Position numbers and translations under genes: made by a program. Positions 48,439 to 57,812 of a DNA stretch of 64,000 nt are shown piece by piece. A model generated the notes under the pieces. That model was not told the DNA's origin, did not search any database, and saw nothing but the letters and a program-made list of their open reading frames with translations. Numbering within the stretch: position 1 is the stretch's first letter; each line of letters opens with the position of its first letter. Source of the DNA: Nannocystis pusilla. GTDB lineage: Bacteria > Myxococcota_A > Polyangia > Nannocystales > Nannocystaceae. The DNA lies in assembly GCF_026626665.1 (NCBI RefSeq), contig NZ_JAPNKE010000002.1, positions 9,754,001 through 9,818,000 of the forward strand, written 5' to 3'.

Positions 48439-50115
48439 CTACGGGTAGAGGCGGAGGGCGAACGCACGCGGCTGCAACGCGTCGAACTCGCTGCCCGCGA
48501 TGTACGTGTAACCCCAGGTGTCGATCGCCAGGCTCGCGGCCTCGTCGGGGCCCTGACCGGGCCCGTTGCGGATCACCTGCCAAGCCGGGGCGCCAACCGG
48601 CCCGGGGAGGGCGAAGATCCACGCGTTTGCGTCCGTTTTCGGCTGTTGCAGCGTCCCGGCGATGATGAGCTTGCCCTCGCGGTCCTCACCCACAGCGAGG
48701 CCGCTCGCGTCGTTGCCCGGTGTCGGCTCGATCCGGAACGAGGTCAGCTCGCTCTCGGCACTGAACCAGCGCGTCATCACCTGACGAATCGAGCCCTTGT
48801 CTCGCGCCCACCCGACCACGACGAAGCCTCCAGCACGAAGCGGAGCGACGGCCATCCCCGCGTCCTCTTCCAAGAGCTCGCCCGGGGAGGTCCACTCGCT
48901 GAGCGGCGTCCCCTCCAGAAGATGCTGCAGGACGACGGTCCTTCGGACGAGGGCTTGCTCGGTGTCCGGGATTTGGCGTTCGCCGACCACGACGACTTCG
49001 TCATCGACGACCGCCACACCGCGGGCGACCTCGTCCCAGCTATTGAACTTGTCTTCGTCGCTCGGCGCGGCGAACGTCCGTTCGTGCACGATCTCGGCGT
49101 CCGTGGCGGAGATCCACCAGGCTTTGAGGTCGTGCGTGCCTGGGCTGACTTCGTCTGCGCCGACGAGGATCAGCACATCGTCGACGGCGGTCATTGCGTT
49201 TACGGACGTCCCGAGCGTGCCGATCCTCGTCGGCCCCTGCGGCTCGCCGAAATGGATCTCGGTCAGGGCCCACCGCGTCGAGCCGCTGTCCGGCAGCGTC
49301 CACGCCACGAACGCCGCATCGTCGCCGGTGACGGCGATCGTCGGCCCACGACCGCCGCCGATCACCGCGACCGGGCCGAGGTGGATCGGCTCGCCCTCCG
49401 GCTGTCCCTTCGTGCCATCGATGCGCACCGCCACTGCCTCGAGTCCGTCGTTCGTCTCGAAGTAGCCGGCGACGTCGATCCCGTTGCCGCGGATGGCCGC
49501 GCTCGTAAAGCCGTTGATCGGCCCGGGCTTCACGTAGGGCGGCCAGACGTCGGTCCCGCCGGGCTGGACGTCGATCACGAGCTGTTCCGCGTCCTGGCCG
49601 CTGACGCCGTCGGCCGCATGGGCGACGGCGCGGATCGTGTGCGTGCCGTCGCCGGGGACATCGTCGGACGTCACCTCGAACACGTGCACCGGGTTGATGG
49701 GCGCCGCGCCGAGCACCAGCGGCGCGTCATTGTCGAAGACGTCGATCGACGCGACCGGCCGCGACGTCCACACCGAGACCTGCACCTCGCCGACGTCGAC
49801 CATCGGCGAGGGAGAATTGATCACGACCTCGACCTCGACCGGGACCGCCTTGGTGTCGTCGCCGCTCGTTCCGGTGTCGCTGTCGCTCGCGCTGCCGCTG
49901 CCGCCGAGGGTCACCGGGCCGGACGTCGTCGTGCCGGCGTCGGTCGTGCTGGCGTCGGTGCTTGTGCCGGTGCTCGCGTCCTCGCCCGACGTCGTCGCTT
50001 CGTCGCCGGTCGAGCTGGTCGTCAGGGGCGGCAGCGCGTGGCCTGCCTGCGAGACCGCGTCCCAGTCGAGGGTGCAACCGGCGAGGGCGGCGGCGACGAG
50101 CGCGAGGCGGAACAT
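48439..50115 (-). CDS. Large lipoprotein with Ig-like and propeller-like regions
   Basis: 558 residues. Signal peptide with lipobox LAGC, a Thr/Ser-rich linker (about 30-95), an Ig-like stretch (VEVVINSPSPMVDVGEVQVSVWTS to HTIRAVAHAADGVSG), then repeated beta segments with Gly-Asp/Asn turns. These (AVTGDDAAFVAWTLPD, GVAVVDDEVVVVGERQ, GLAVGEDREGKLIIAGTLQ, YTYIAGSEFD) are like the delta-60-type beta-propeller repeats of myxobacterial surface proteins. Function unknown. Start ATG 50115. Confidence 0.72.
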   Translation of the reverse strand: MFRLALVAAALAGCTLDWDAVSQAGHALPPLTTSSTGDEATTSGEDASTGTSTDASTTDAGTTTSGPVTLGGSGSASDSDTGTSGDDTKAVPVEVEVVINSPSPMVDVGEVQVSVWTSRPVASIDVFDNDAPLVLGAAPINPVHVFEVTSDDVPGDGTHTIRAVAHAADGVSGQDAEQLVIDVQPGGTDVWPPYVKPGPINGFTSAAIRGNGIDVAGYFETNDGLEAVAVRIDGTKGQPEGEPIHLGPVAVIGGGRGPTIAVTGDDAAFVAWTLPDSGSTRWALTEIHFGEPQGPTRIGTLGTSVNAMTAVDDVLILVGADEVSPGTHDLKAWWISATDAEIVHERTFAAPSDEDKFNSWDEVARGVAVVDDEVVVVGERQIPDTEQALVRRTVVLQHLLEGTPLSEWTSPGELLEEDAGMAVAPLRAGGFVVVGWARDKGSIRQVMTRWFSAESELTSFRIEPTPGNDASGLAVGEDREGKLIIAGTLQQPKTDANAWIFALPGPVGAPAWQVIRNGPGQGPDEAASLAIDTWGYTYIAGSEFDALQPRAFALRLYP

Positions 50116-50477
50116 GGCCGTCAAGCTAGCATGCGCGATTTCGATCGTCGACGGCATGAGCCGCGGAAGGTGCCGCAGGTCGACGGCATCGGCGCTGAAG
50201 CTTGCAACTCCTTTTAGTTCTTGCTCGGCTCGATGATCGTCGTCGTGGGCTCGCGCCGTGGGCCCCAAGCTCTACATGGCAAGTCCGGTTCGCCCCCGCG
50301 AGGCCGAGCGGAGAGACGTCGAGCGGGGAGGACACGCCGTGATTGACGCGAGATGGCGTCGGTTCGGCGGCCAGCCCTGGCCGTCGAACCGGCGCCCGGC
50401 GCTCTGCTCCGGGAGACATTCGCTCATCGGAGCCGACGACGGCGGGTCGGCCCTTCACGGCTGCAGCCGTGCCAGGG

Positions 50478-50571
50478 GTCCGGGGAGGGCCGGCCGCGAA
50501 TTAGAGGCGAGATGGGCGCGAGGAACGAGTGTCCATCCCGCCGGTTAACTCGCGGCCGGTCCTCCCCGGAC
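50478..50571. repeat. 26-bp inverted repeat, 42-bp loop
   Basis: Left arm 50478-50503 begins GTCCGGGGAGG; right arm 50546-50571 ends CCTCCCCGGAC. 24 of 26 positions pair, plus one G.T and one A.C. It is bounded at the left by the palindrome at 50456-50471 and followed 25 bp later by the 40-bp tandem array. Confidence 0.85.
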
Positions 50572-50596
50572 CCCCCGCGAGGCGCAGTCGGCAGTC

Positions 50597-50832
50597 GCGA
50601 AGCGACGATCGACGATCGCCGCGATGCATGGCCTCCGCGAAGCGGCGATCGACGATCGCCGCGGTGCATGGCCTCCGCGAAGCGCGGATCGACGATCGTC
50701 GCGATGCATGGCCTCCGCGAAGCGACGATCGACGATCGCCGCGATGCATGGCCTCCGCGAAGCGACGATCGACAATCGCCGCGATGCCATCCGCGAAGCG
50801 ACGATCGACGATCGCCGCGATGCACGGCCTCC
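50597..50832. repeat. 40-bp tandem repeat, six units
   Basis: Units at 50597, 50637, 50677, 50717, 50757 and 50793. Each starts GCGAAGCGACGATCGACGAT and ends GATGCATGGCCTCC, with one to three substitutions; the fifth unit is 4 bp short. The unit length is not a multiple of 3 and there are no unique spacers, so it is neither coding nor a CRISPR array. Each unit is rich in CGATCG/GATC. Confidence 0.92.
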
Positions 50833-50983
50833 GCGAACCGCTCTCGAGCACGCGCGACTGCTGGTGTCGGCTTGCGCGCCCCTTTACTTCGTGCTCGGCT
50901 TGATTCAAGGGCGAAGTCTCGTGGTGCAGAGACGTGCGCCCCTCACGACGACGCCGTGAGTGACTGCCGATGTCTCGAAGCGC

Positions 50984-51853
50984 TCAGAAGCGGAAGCCGA
51001 GCGCCAGGCCGGCGCCGCGCGGGCTGCCCCATGGCGTCAGGCGAGCGGTCTGCTCTCGCTTCTTGCGCGACGCCTTGACCGCGACGATGGCGATCACCGC
51101 GATCGCGGCCGCCCCGGCGATGGCGAAGCTGATGTCGGCTCCGAGCGCGCGCGACTTCTGGGCGTCGAGGAAGGGCTGGGCGTCGACGTCGCAGAAGGTC
51201 TGGTCGCCGACGTCGCTGCAGTGCTCGAGGGCCTTGTTGCGCTGGCCTTGCGCGCTGACGCCGAAGCCGATGCCGAGGCCGAGGCCGACCACGGCGACGC
51301 CGGTGAGGGCGGCCGCGGCCGGGCCGAACACGCGGTCCTTCTTCGGCTCGGGCGTGGGCTCGGGCTGCGTGACCGGCGGCGGCGCCACGGGCCCCGGCTC
51401 GGCCTGCTTGGCCTCCTGCTCCTGCCGCTCGCGCTCGGCCCGGGCCTTGTCTTCCTGCTCGCGCAGCCGCTGGTCGAGGTTCTGGATCCGCCGACCCAGC
51501 AGCTCGCGCTCCTTCTCCGGCGCGAAGGCCCGGTACTGGTCGAGGTACTTGCGGGCGTTGGCGAAGTCGCCGAGCTTTTCGTAGGAGTTGCCGATGTTGT
51601 AGAGAATCTCGGGCAGCTTCGACAGCTCGTAGCTCTCCTGGAACGCCAGGATCGCCGCCTCGTACGAGCCCTCCTTGAACAGCTGGCGGCCGTTCAGGAA
51701 CAGCTCCTCGGCGCGCTTCAGCTTGGCGTCTTCGGCCGTGGCGGCCGGCGCGGTCGCGCTGCTGCTGGTCTCGGCCGCCGGCTTCGTCGCCGGGGAGGCG
51801 GGCGCGACCATAACGACGCTGACGAGGGCGGACACCAGGAGCTGCATCGACAT
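50984..51853 (-). CDS. Exported TPR protein with two C-terminal TM segments
   Basis: 289 residues. Signal peptide (LLVSALVSVVMVAPASPA), two TPR-like repeats (AEELFLNGRQLFKEGSYEAAI, PEILYNIGNSYEKLGDFANARKYLDQY), a charged coiled-coil (REQEDKARAERERQEQEAKQ), a Pro-rich spacer and two hydrophobic helices around a short Cys-bearing loop (CSDVGDQTFC). The C-terminal plan resembles the two-TM protein at 2562-3458. Function unknown, probably envelope-associated. Confidence 0.75.
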   Translation of the reverse strand: MSMQLLVSALVSVVMVAPASPATKPAAETSSSATAPAATAEDAKLKRAEELFLNGRQLFKEGSYEAAILAFQESYELSKLPEILYNIGNSYEKLGDFANARKYLDQYRAFAPEKERELLGRRIQNLDQRLREQEDKARAERERQEQEAKQAEPGPVAPPPVTQPEPTPEPKKDRVFGPAAAALTGVAVVGLGLGIGFGVSAQGQRNKALEHCSDVGDQTFCDVDAQPFLDAQKSRALGADISFAIAGAAAIAVIAIVAVKASRKKREQTARLTPWGSPRGAGLALGFRF

Positions 51854-51877
51854 GTGGGGGCCCCGATAGTAGAGGCG

Positions 51878-52387
51878 CTAAGCCGCGCTTGGCAAGCCGG
51901 ACGCCCGCTTGCGCCGCAAGAACGGCGTGATCGCGGCGGCCAGCGAGTCCTGCTGCTCGCGGCTCAGGTGGCGATAGCCGCGGATCGTGCCGAAGCAGCG
52001 CTCGGCGCCGCAGCGGCACTCGAACGCCGCGGCCATGTCCCACTCCGAGGTCAGATAATTGAAGGTGACCTCGTCGCCCGATGCGAGCGGCCGCACGGCC
52101 ACGAAGCACAGCCGCTCGGCGTCGAGGGCGGCGTTCGGCTCGCAGGCATGGTTGAGGAAGTCGTCGATCTCGCCGGTGCCGGCCTGGTGGCGGTCGTCGT
52201 CGAGCTGGATCGTGTACTGCCCGGCCTCGGCGACGAACACGTGCGCCACGGCGATCAGCAGCTCGCCCGCCGCGATCGCCTCGGTCGCGAACACCCCGCG
52301 CCCGAGGCCCGTCGTCCGCAGCTCGATCTTCGGCGACGCCAGCGAGCGCGGCCGCGGCGCCTCACAGCCTTCCCATTCCCTCGTCAT
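51878..52387 (-). CDS. SET-domain protein methyltransferase
   Basis: 169 residues, a compact SET domain. GLGRGVFATEAIAAGE is the N-terminal SET motif, FLNHACEPNA the NHxxxPN motif, and GDEVTFNYLTSEWDM the catalytic Tyr motif. A post-SET zinc-like segment follows (CRCGAERCFGTIRGY). SAM-dependent lysine methylation is the known activity of the family; the bacterial substrate is unknown. 24 bp downstream of the TPR-protein start on the minus strand, and 41 bp from the stop of the ABC transporter gene, also minus, so possibly one transcription unit. Confidence 0.88.
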   Translation of the reverse strand: MTREWEGCEAPRPRSLASPKIELRTTGLGRGVFATEAIAAGELLIAVAHVFVAEAGQYTIQLDDDRHQAGTGEIDDFLNHACEPNAALDAERLCFVAVRPLASGDEVTFNYLTSEWDMAAAFECRCGAERCFGTIRGYRHLSREQQDSLAAAITPFLRRKRASGLPSAA

Positions 52388-52427
52388 GTCCGCCTCCCGC
52401 CCCCGCGCGCCGCGAGGTCGCGGCGCG

Positions 52428-54598
52428 TCATGCCATGGTGACCGGATGTACCCGGCTGCGGACCACCGAGTCGAATTCGTGGCTGAGCCGCGGGTCGCTC
52501 TGGATCAGCTCGAGGAACTGGCGGCGCTGCAGGGTCAGCAGGATGCACGGGGTCAGCGTGCGGATGGTCGCGTTGCGCGGGGCGTCGCGCAGCAGCGCGA
52601 CCTCGCCGAAGTAGTCGCCCTCCTGCAGCGTGGCGATCTGCTTGTCGCTGCCGTCCTCCTGGCGCTTGAGCACCGCGACCTTGCCGCGAGCGACGATGTA
52701 GAACTTCTCCACCGTCGTGTCGCCCTCGAGGATGACCGGGCGGCCCTCGCTGAAGCGCTCGCTGAGGAAGGTGCGGGCGACCGCGGCGAGCATCGTGTCG
52801 GACAGGGTGCTGAGGATCGGGATCGCCCGCAGGCGGTCGGGCTCGACCTCGGCGCGCGTGCCGTCCTCGCTCACGACCAGGCCCTGCTGCTTGTTCCACA
52901 GCCGGCGGTACAGGCCGTCGACCGCGAGCAGCTCGCGCTGGTTGCCCTGCTCGACCAGGCGGCCCTTGTCGAACACGAGGATCAGGTCGGCGAGGCGCGT
53001 CGAGGCCAGGCGGTGCGTCACGCCGATCACCGTGCGGTCGCGGCCGAGGCGCTCGAGCGTGCCGTTGATCGCCGCCTCGGTGGTCGGGTCGAGCGCCGAC
53101 GTCGCCTCGTCGAGCAGCAAGATCTGGGGGTCGCGGAGGATCGCCCGGGCGATCGCCACGCGCTGGCGTTGACCGCCCGACAGCCGGCTGCCGCGCTCGC
53201 CGACGATGGTGTTGTAGCCCTCGGGCAGGCCGGCGATGAGGTCGTGGATCTCGGCCGCGCGCGCGGCCTCTCGACCTCCTCGTCGGTGGCGTTCAGCCGG
53301 CCCATGCGGATGTTCTCGCGGACCGTCGTGTTGAACAGGAAGCTGTCCTGGAACACGATGCCGAGCTGGCCGCGCAGCGAGTCGAACGAGGCGGCGCGGA
53401 TGTCGGCGCCGTCGAACGCGACCTTGCCGTGGTCGGGGTCGTAGAAGCGGGCGAGCAGGCCGAGCACGGTGCTCTTGCCCGAGCCGCTGGCGCCGACGAT
53501 CGCCACGTTGGTGCCGCGGGGGATCTTCAGGCTCACGCGGTCGAGGTTCTTGTGCTCGCCGGTGTACGAGAAGGACACGTCCTCGAAGGTGATCGCCTCG
53601 CGCAGCGGCGTCAGGGCCTGCGCGCCGGGCTTCTCCTGCACCTGCGGGCGCGCGCTCAGCAGCTCCTGGATCCGCTTGATCTCGCCGGCGGCCATCAAGA
53701 GCGGCGGCATCACCCGCGTCAGCGCGGTGACGTAGGTGCTGAGGTAGCCGAGCAGGATGTTGAACGCGACCAGCGAGCCGAGCGACAGCTCGCCCTGGAA
53801 GGTCTTGAGCGCGCCGAACCCGAACACCAGGATCTGCAGCAGCAGGAAGGTGAGGTTGGGGGTGCGCTCGACCAGGTAGGTGCTGAGGTTGAAGCGCACG
53901 CCGATGCGGTAGAGCGAGCGCAGCTTGTAGCGGAACCGGCTCGTCTGCTCGGGCGCGAGCTGGAAGGCGCGCACGACCGCGTGGGCGCCGAGGTTCTCCT
54001 GCACGGTGCTGGCGATCTGGGCCTCCTCGTGGCGCACGAGGTAGCTGTCGCGCTCGGCGCGGGGGCCCAGCACCTGCGGGCCGAGCGTCGCCAGCGGCAG
54101 GCCGATCAGCGTGATGAGCGCGAGCTGCCACGAGAAGATGAACAGCAGGGTGGCGATCGTGGCGACGCCGAGGATGCCGAGGATCGTCTCGGGGATGGCG
54201 AGGATGACCGCGTTCTGCACGGCGCCGAGGTCGGTCGAGAAGCGGGCCAGGATGTCGCCGACCTGCATGCGCGTGTAGAAGTTGTGCGACAGCCGCTGCA
54301 GGTGCTCGAACATCCGCAGGCGCAGGTCGTTCATCACCGCGGTGCCGAGGCGGGCGTAGAGGTAGTCGCGCATCACCGCGACGCCGGCGGCGACGACCAC
54401 GGCGACCAGCAATGCGACGAGGATGCTGTAGAGCAGCGCCTGGTCGTGCTTGGCGATCGCCTCGTCGATGACGTACTGAAAGCTGAGGCTGAACAGGACG
54501 TTGAACGCGAGGTCGATCAGCAGCCCCGCCAGGAGCAGCGACACCTCGAGACGGTAGGGCCGGAGGTATTCGAGCAGGTGGCGCAGGGCGCTGAACAT
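52428..54598 (-). CDS. ABC exporter (TM + ATPase) fused to a cyclic-nucleotide-binding domain (frameshift near 53270)
   Basis: About 722 residues after correcting one shift near 53265-53280. The six-TM ABC exporter domain starts MFSALRHLLEYLRPYRLEV. The ATPase domain has GASGSGKST, LSGGQRQR, ILLLDEATSALD and the switch His in GVTHR. A C-terminal cNMP-binding domain of about 150 residues has FYIVARGKVAVLKRQ and the phosphate-binding cassette FGEVALLRDAPRNAT, with the key Glu and Arg present. Fusion of a half-size exporter to a cNMP domain suggests second-messenger gating. Substrate unknown. Start ATG 54598. Confidence 0.88.
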
Positions 54599-54815
54599 GG
54601 GGCGCGAATTCGGGCGGGCGGCCGCGGCCGGACCCGCATGGTCGCCCACCGGCGCTTGCACGTGCAAGCTGCGGCGCCGCCCGAGGTCGCCGCCGGCGTT
54701 GACGGCCCCCGCGGCCTGTCGTACTGCTCGCGCCACCATGCGCGACGAAGAGCGACCTCTGTGGCCCGGACGCGCGGCGCCGGCGGCGAGCGCCGAGCGT
54801 GCGCGACGCTTCGGC

Positions 54816-56294
54816 ATGGACGCCCGCCCGCTCGGACGCACCGGCCTCCACGTCGCGCCCGTCGGCTTCGGCGCCTACCGCGTGCACGTCGAGTCGGGGC
54901 TGCACCGCCAGGCCTTCGAGGAGGCCGTGCGCGCCGGCGTCAACCTCGTCGACACCAGCGCCAACTACGGCGACGGCGGCAGCGAGATCCTCATCGGCCA
55001 GGTCCTGCGCGAGCTGTTCGAGGGGCGCGTCGCCGGCCGCGAAGACGTCGTCGTCGTCACCAAGGCCGGGTACCTGCAGGGCACCGCGCTCGAGCTCGCC
55101 CACGAGCGCCAGCCGCCGTACCCGGACCTCGTCCGCTACCAGGACAGCTGCTGGCACTGCCTGCACCCCGAGTTCCTCGCCGACCAGCTGGCGCTCAGCC
55201 GCCAGCGCCTCGGGCTGCAGACGATCGACGTGTTCCTGCTGCACAACCCCGAGTACTTCTTCATCGACCGCGAGAACCGCGCCGGCGAGGTCACCGCCGA
55301 GGACCGCGAGGAGTTCGACCGCCGCCTGCGCGAGGCCTTCGGGTTCCTCGAGCAGGCCGTGCTGCGCGGCGAGATCGCCTGGTACGGGGTGTCGTCGAAC
55401 TCCTTCGTCGACCCGCCGGACAGCGGCCAGTACGTCTCGCTCGGCGGCGCGCTGGCGCTCGCGCGCGAGGCCTTCGGGGCGCTGCACCACTTCGCCGTCG
55501 CCGAGCTGCCGCTCAACCTCTACGAGCTCGGCGCGCTGACCGAGGCGCAGCCCGACGGGTCGCCGTCGACGCTGGCGCTGGCCCGCCGCGAGGGCCTGGC
55601 GCTGCTCGTCAACCGCCCGCTCAACGCGTTCGTCGACGAGGGCGAGGGGCCGCACATGATCCGCCTGGCCGATGCGCCAGGTCCCAAAGACCAGCCGAGA
55701 GATCCGCTGCCGATCTTGCGGGCGCTGCAGCGGCTCGAGGGCGAGTGGGCGCAGGGCCTGGGCGCGCGCCTGGCCGCCGAGTACGGCGACGGCATCCGCG
55801 ACCTGCTGCGCTGGGGCAGCGAGCTGCAGTCCGGGCTCGGGCAGATCCGCGACCTCGGGCACTGGCTGCACCTGCGCAACAACGTGATCTCGGCCCACTG
55901 CGCGCAGATCGAGGCCAGCCTGACGAGCGACCTCGACCCGGGGCTCTTGCCGGAGTTCCGCGCGTTCTGGGACGACTACGGGCAGCAGATGCTGGCCGCG
56001 CTCGACGCCATCGAGGACGACTTCCGCGCCCGCGCGCAGGCCCTCACCGACGCGATCGGCGACCGCCTGGCCGCCGCCACCCCGGCGGCGTGGCGCGGGC
56101 TGCCGCTGTCGCGCCGCGCCGTGCTCACGCTGCTGGCGCTGCCGGTCACGTGCGTGCTGGTCGGGATGCGCCGGCCGGCCTACGTGCACGACATGGCGTC
56201 GCTCGGGATGGTCCGGCCGAAGCCGGGCGTCGGCCCCGGCAAGGTCGACGCCGACGCGCTGGTGGCCGCGTTCCGCCGCCGCGCGCAGCACTGA
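54816..56294 (+). CDS. Aldo/keto reductase family protein with long C-terminal extension
   Basis: 492 residues. The N-terminal roughly 320 residues are an aldo/keto reductase barrel: LGRTGLHVAPVGFGAYRV, NLVDTSANYGDGGSE (catalytic Asp and Tyr), VVVTKAGY (Lys), DVFLLHNPEYF (His) and IAWYGVSSNSF. The remaining roughly 170 residues are helical (LRALQRLEGEWAQGLGARLA and a late LTLLALPVTCVLVGM segment), as in the long AKR types. Start ATG 54816 fits the fold; ATG 54738 in frame would add 26 residues. Directly upstream of the Septu pair, same strand, 162 bp before it; no known link. Confidence 0.85.
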   Translation: MDARPLGRTGLHVAPVGFGAYRVHVESGLHRQAFEEAVRAGVNLVDTSANYGDGGSEILIGQVLRELFEGRVAGREDVVVVTKAGYLQGTALELAHERQPPYPDLVRYQDSCWHCLHPEFLADQLALSRQRLGLQTIDVFLLHNPEYFFIDRENRAGEVTAEDREEFDRRLREAFGFLEQAVLRGEIAWYGVSSNSFVDPPDSGQYVSLGGALALAREAFGALHHFAVAELPLNLYELGALTEAQPDGSPSTLALARREGLALLVNRPLNAFVDEGEGPHMIRLADAPGPKDQPRDPLPILRALQRLEGEWAQGLGARLAAEYGDGIRDLLRWGSELQSGLGQIRDLGHWLHLRNNVISAHCAQIEASLTSDLDPGLLPEFRAFWDDYGQQMLAALDAIEDDFRARAQALTDAIGDRLAAATPAAWRGLPLSRRAVLTLLALPVTCVLVGMRRPAYVHDMASLGMVRPKPGVGPGKVDADALVAAFRRRAQH

Positions 56295-56456
56295 TTCGAG
56301 CGGCGAGATCGAGCCCCAGGTCCCGGGGATCGCGTTCCGCCGCCGTGCGCCGCACGGAGTCGGGGCCGGCGCGAGCCTGTCGCGTCGGCGTTGACGAACG
56401 CGCGCACTTGCGAGCGCCGCGCGCCGGGGCCTACACTTCCGCCGGGTCGTCGTTCG

Positions 56457-57812
56457 ATGCGGATTCATCGGCTGCAGCTCGAGAACTTCCGCGGCTTCGC
56501 GGCGCTCGAGCTCGATCTGTCGCACGGCCGCACGACCGCGCTGGTGGGGGTCAACGGGTCCGGCAAGACGTCGGTGCTCGACGCCGTGGCCTACCTGCTG
56601 GCGCTCGCGGTGGCCCGCACCGGCCTCGGCGACGACGCGACGCGCCTGACCCTGGCCGACGTGCGCGCCGGCGCCGAGCGCTGCGTGGTCCACGGCGAGT
56701 TCGTGTGGACGCCGCCGCCGGCCGCCGCGAAGGACGAGCTGTTCGCCGACCTCGAGCAGGGTGAGGCGTCGTTCGTGCTGCGCCACGAGCTCGCGCACCG
56801 CTGGGGCCGCTGGACGGGCGCGCAGCCGGACACGCCGCAGACCGCGAGCTGGGCCGCGCGCTGGCACGACGCGCAGGCCCGCGGGGTCGTGCTCGACGCG
56901 CCGATGCTGGCGACCTACTCGCACGAGCGCTACGTCGAGGCCGAGGAGGACGTGGCCCGCGGCGAGCTGCCGTCGGGCCCGGCCAGCCTCTACGCCGATC
57001 ACGGCTGGTCGCGCGGGGCCCGGCGCGAGGACTTCTTGCGGTGGTTCCTGCTGCGCGAGGACCTCGAGAACGAGCTCATCCGCGAGCGCCGCGACCACGT
57101 TGACCCGCAGCTGACCGCGGTGCGGCGGGCGATCCTCTCGTTCTTGCCCGACTGGACCGACCTGCGGTTCCGTCGCCGGCCCACGCGCGAGCCCGGCGCG
57201 GCGCACATCGACTTCGTGGTCGGCCGTCGCCCCGCGCTGATCCTGCGCAAGGGCGGCACGCAGCTGGCGTTCTCGCAGCTGTCCGGCGGCGAGCAGGGCC
57301 TCCTGGTGCTGGTCGGCGACATCGCCCGCCGCCTGGCGATCACCCACCCGAACCTCGCCGACCCGCTGCAGGGCCGCGGCATCGTCCTCATCGACGAGGT
57401 CGAGCTGCACCTGCACCCGCAGTGGCAGCGCACGCTCATCCCCGACCTCGAGCGCACGTTCCCCAACCTGCAGTTCATCGTCACCACCCACTCGCCGCAG
57501 GTGCTGTCGCTGGTGCCGCGCGAGCAGGTCAAGCTGCTGCGCGACTTCCGGCTGGTGGGCGAGCCGCCGCACACTCTCGGTCGCGACAGCAACGCGATCC
57601 TCTACGAGGTGATGGGCGTCGATACGTACCCGCCTTTCTCGGCCGCCAAGGTCCGCGCGGTCGCCCGGCTGATCGACGAGGAGCGCTGGCCCGAGGCCCG
57701 CGCGGCGCTGGCCGGGCTCGTCGCAGACTTTGGCCCGCACGACGCCGAGGTGGTCCGCCTCGGCAGCATGATGGCGTTCCTCGCCGAGGACGACGACGAG
57801 GCCGCGGGATGA
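56457..57812 (+). CDS. ptuA: Septu defence ATPase PtuA
   Basis: 451-residue ABC/SMC-like ATPase of the AAA_21/OLD-related type. Walker A GVNGSGKTS at 31-39, signature LSGGEQGLL, Walker B IVLIDEVELHLHP with the catalytic Glu, and the His switch in VTTHSPQVL. PtuA assembles into a ring and holds the nuclease PtuB; Septu confers phage resistance. The assignment rests on the next gene, a PtuB-type HNH nuclease overlapping by 4 nt (ATGA). An unrelated DUF2813/AAA ATPase is the alternative, but the pairing is diagnostic. Confidence 0.88.
   Translation: MRIHRLQLENFRGFAALELDLSHGRTTALVGVNGSGKTSVLDAVAYLLALAVARTGLGDDATRLTLADVRAGAERCVVHGEFVWTPPPAAAKDELFADLEQGEASFVLRHELAHRWGRWTGAQPDTPQTASWAARWHDAQARGVVLDAPMLATYSHERYVEAEEDVARGELPSGPASLYADHGWSRGARREDFLRWFLLREDLENELIRERRDHVDPQLTAVRRAILSFLPDWTDLRFRRRPTREPGAAHIDFVVGRRPALILRKGGTQLAFSQLSGGEQGLLVLVGDIARRLAITHPNLADPLQGRGIVLIDEVELHLHPQWQRTLIPDLERTFPNLQFIVTTHSPQVLSLVPREQVKLLRDFRLVGEPPHTLGRDSNAILYEVMGVDTYPPFSAAKVRAVARLIDEERWPEARAALAGLVADFGPHDAEVVRLGSMMAFLAEDDDEAAG

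Larger units (their letters stand above)
50116..50983. other. Non-coding repeat-rich region
   Basis: 868 bp without a supported gene. It contains a 16-bp palindrome at 50456-50471 (CACGGCTGCAGCCGTG), a 26-bp inverted repeat at 50478-50503/50546-50571, and a six-unit 40-bp tandem array at 50597-50832. Confidence 0.75.

Noticed and set aside
50597..50832. CRISPR array
   Set aside because: The 40-bp units are directly abutting with no unique spacers, and no cas genes are in the window.
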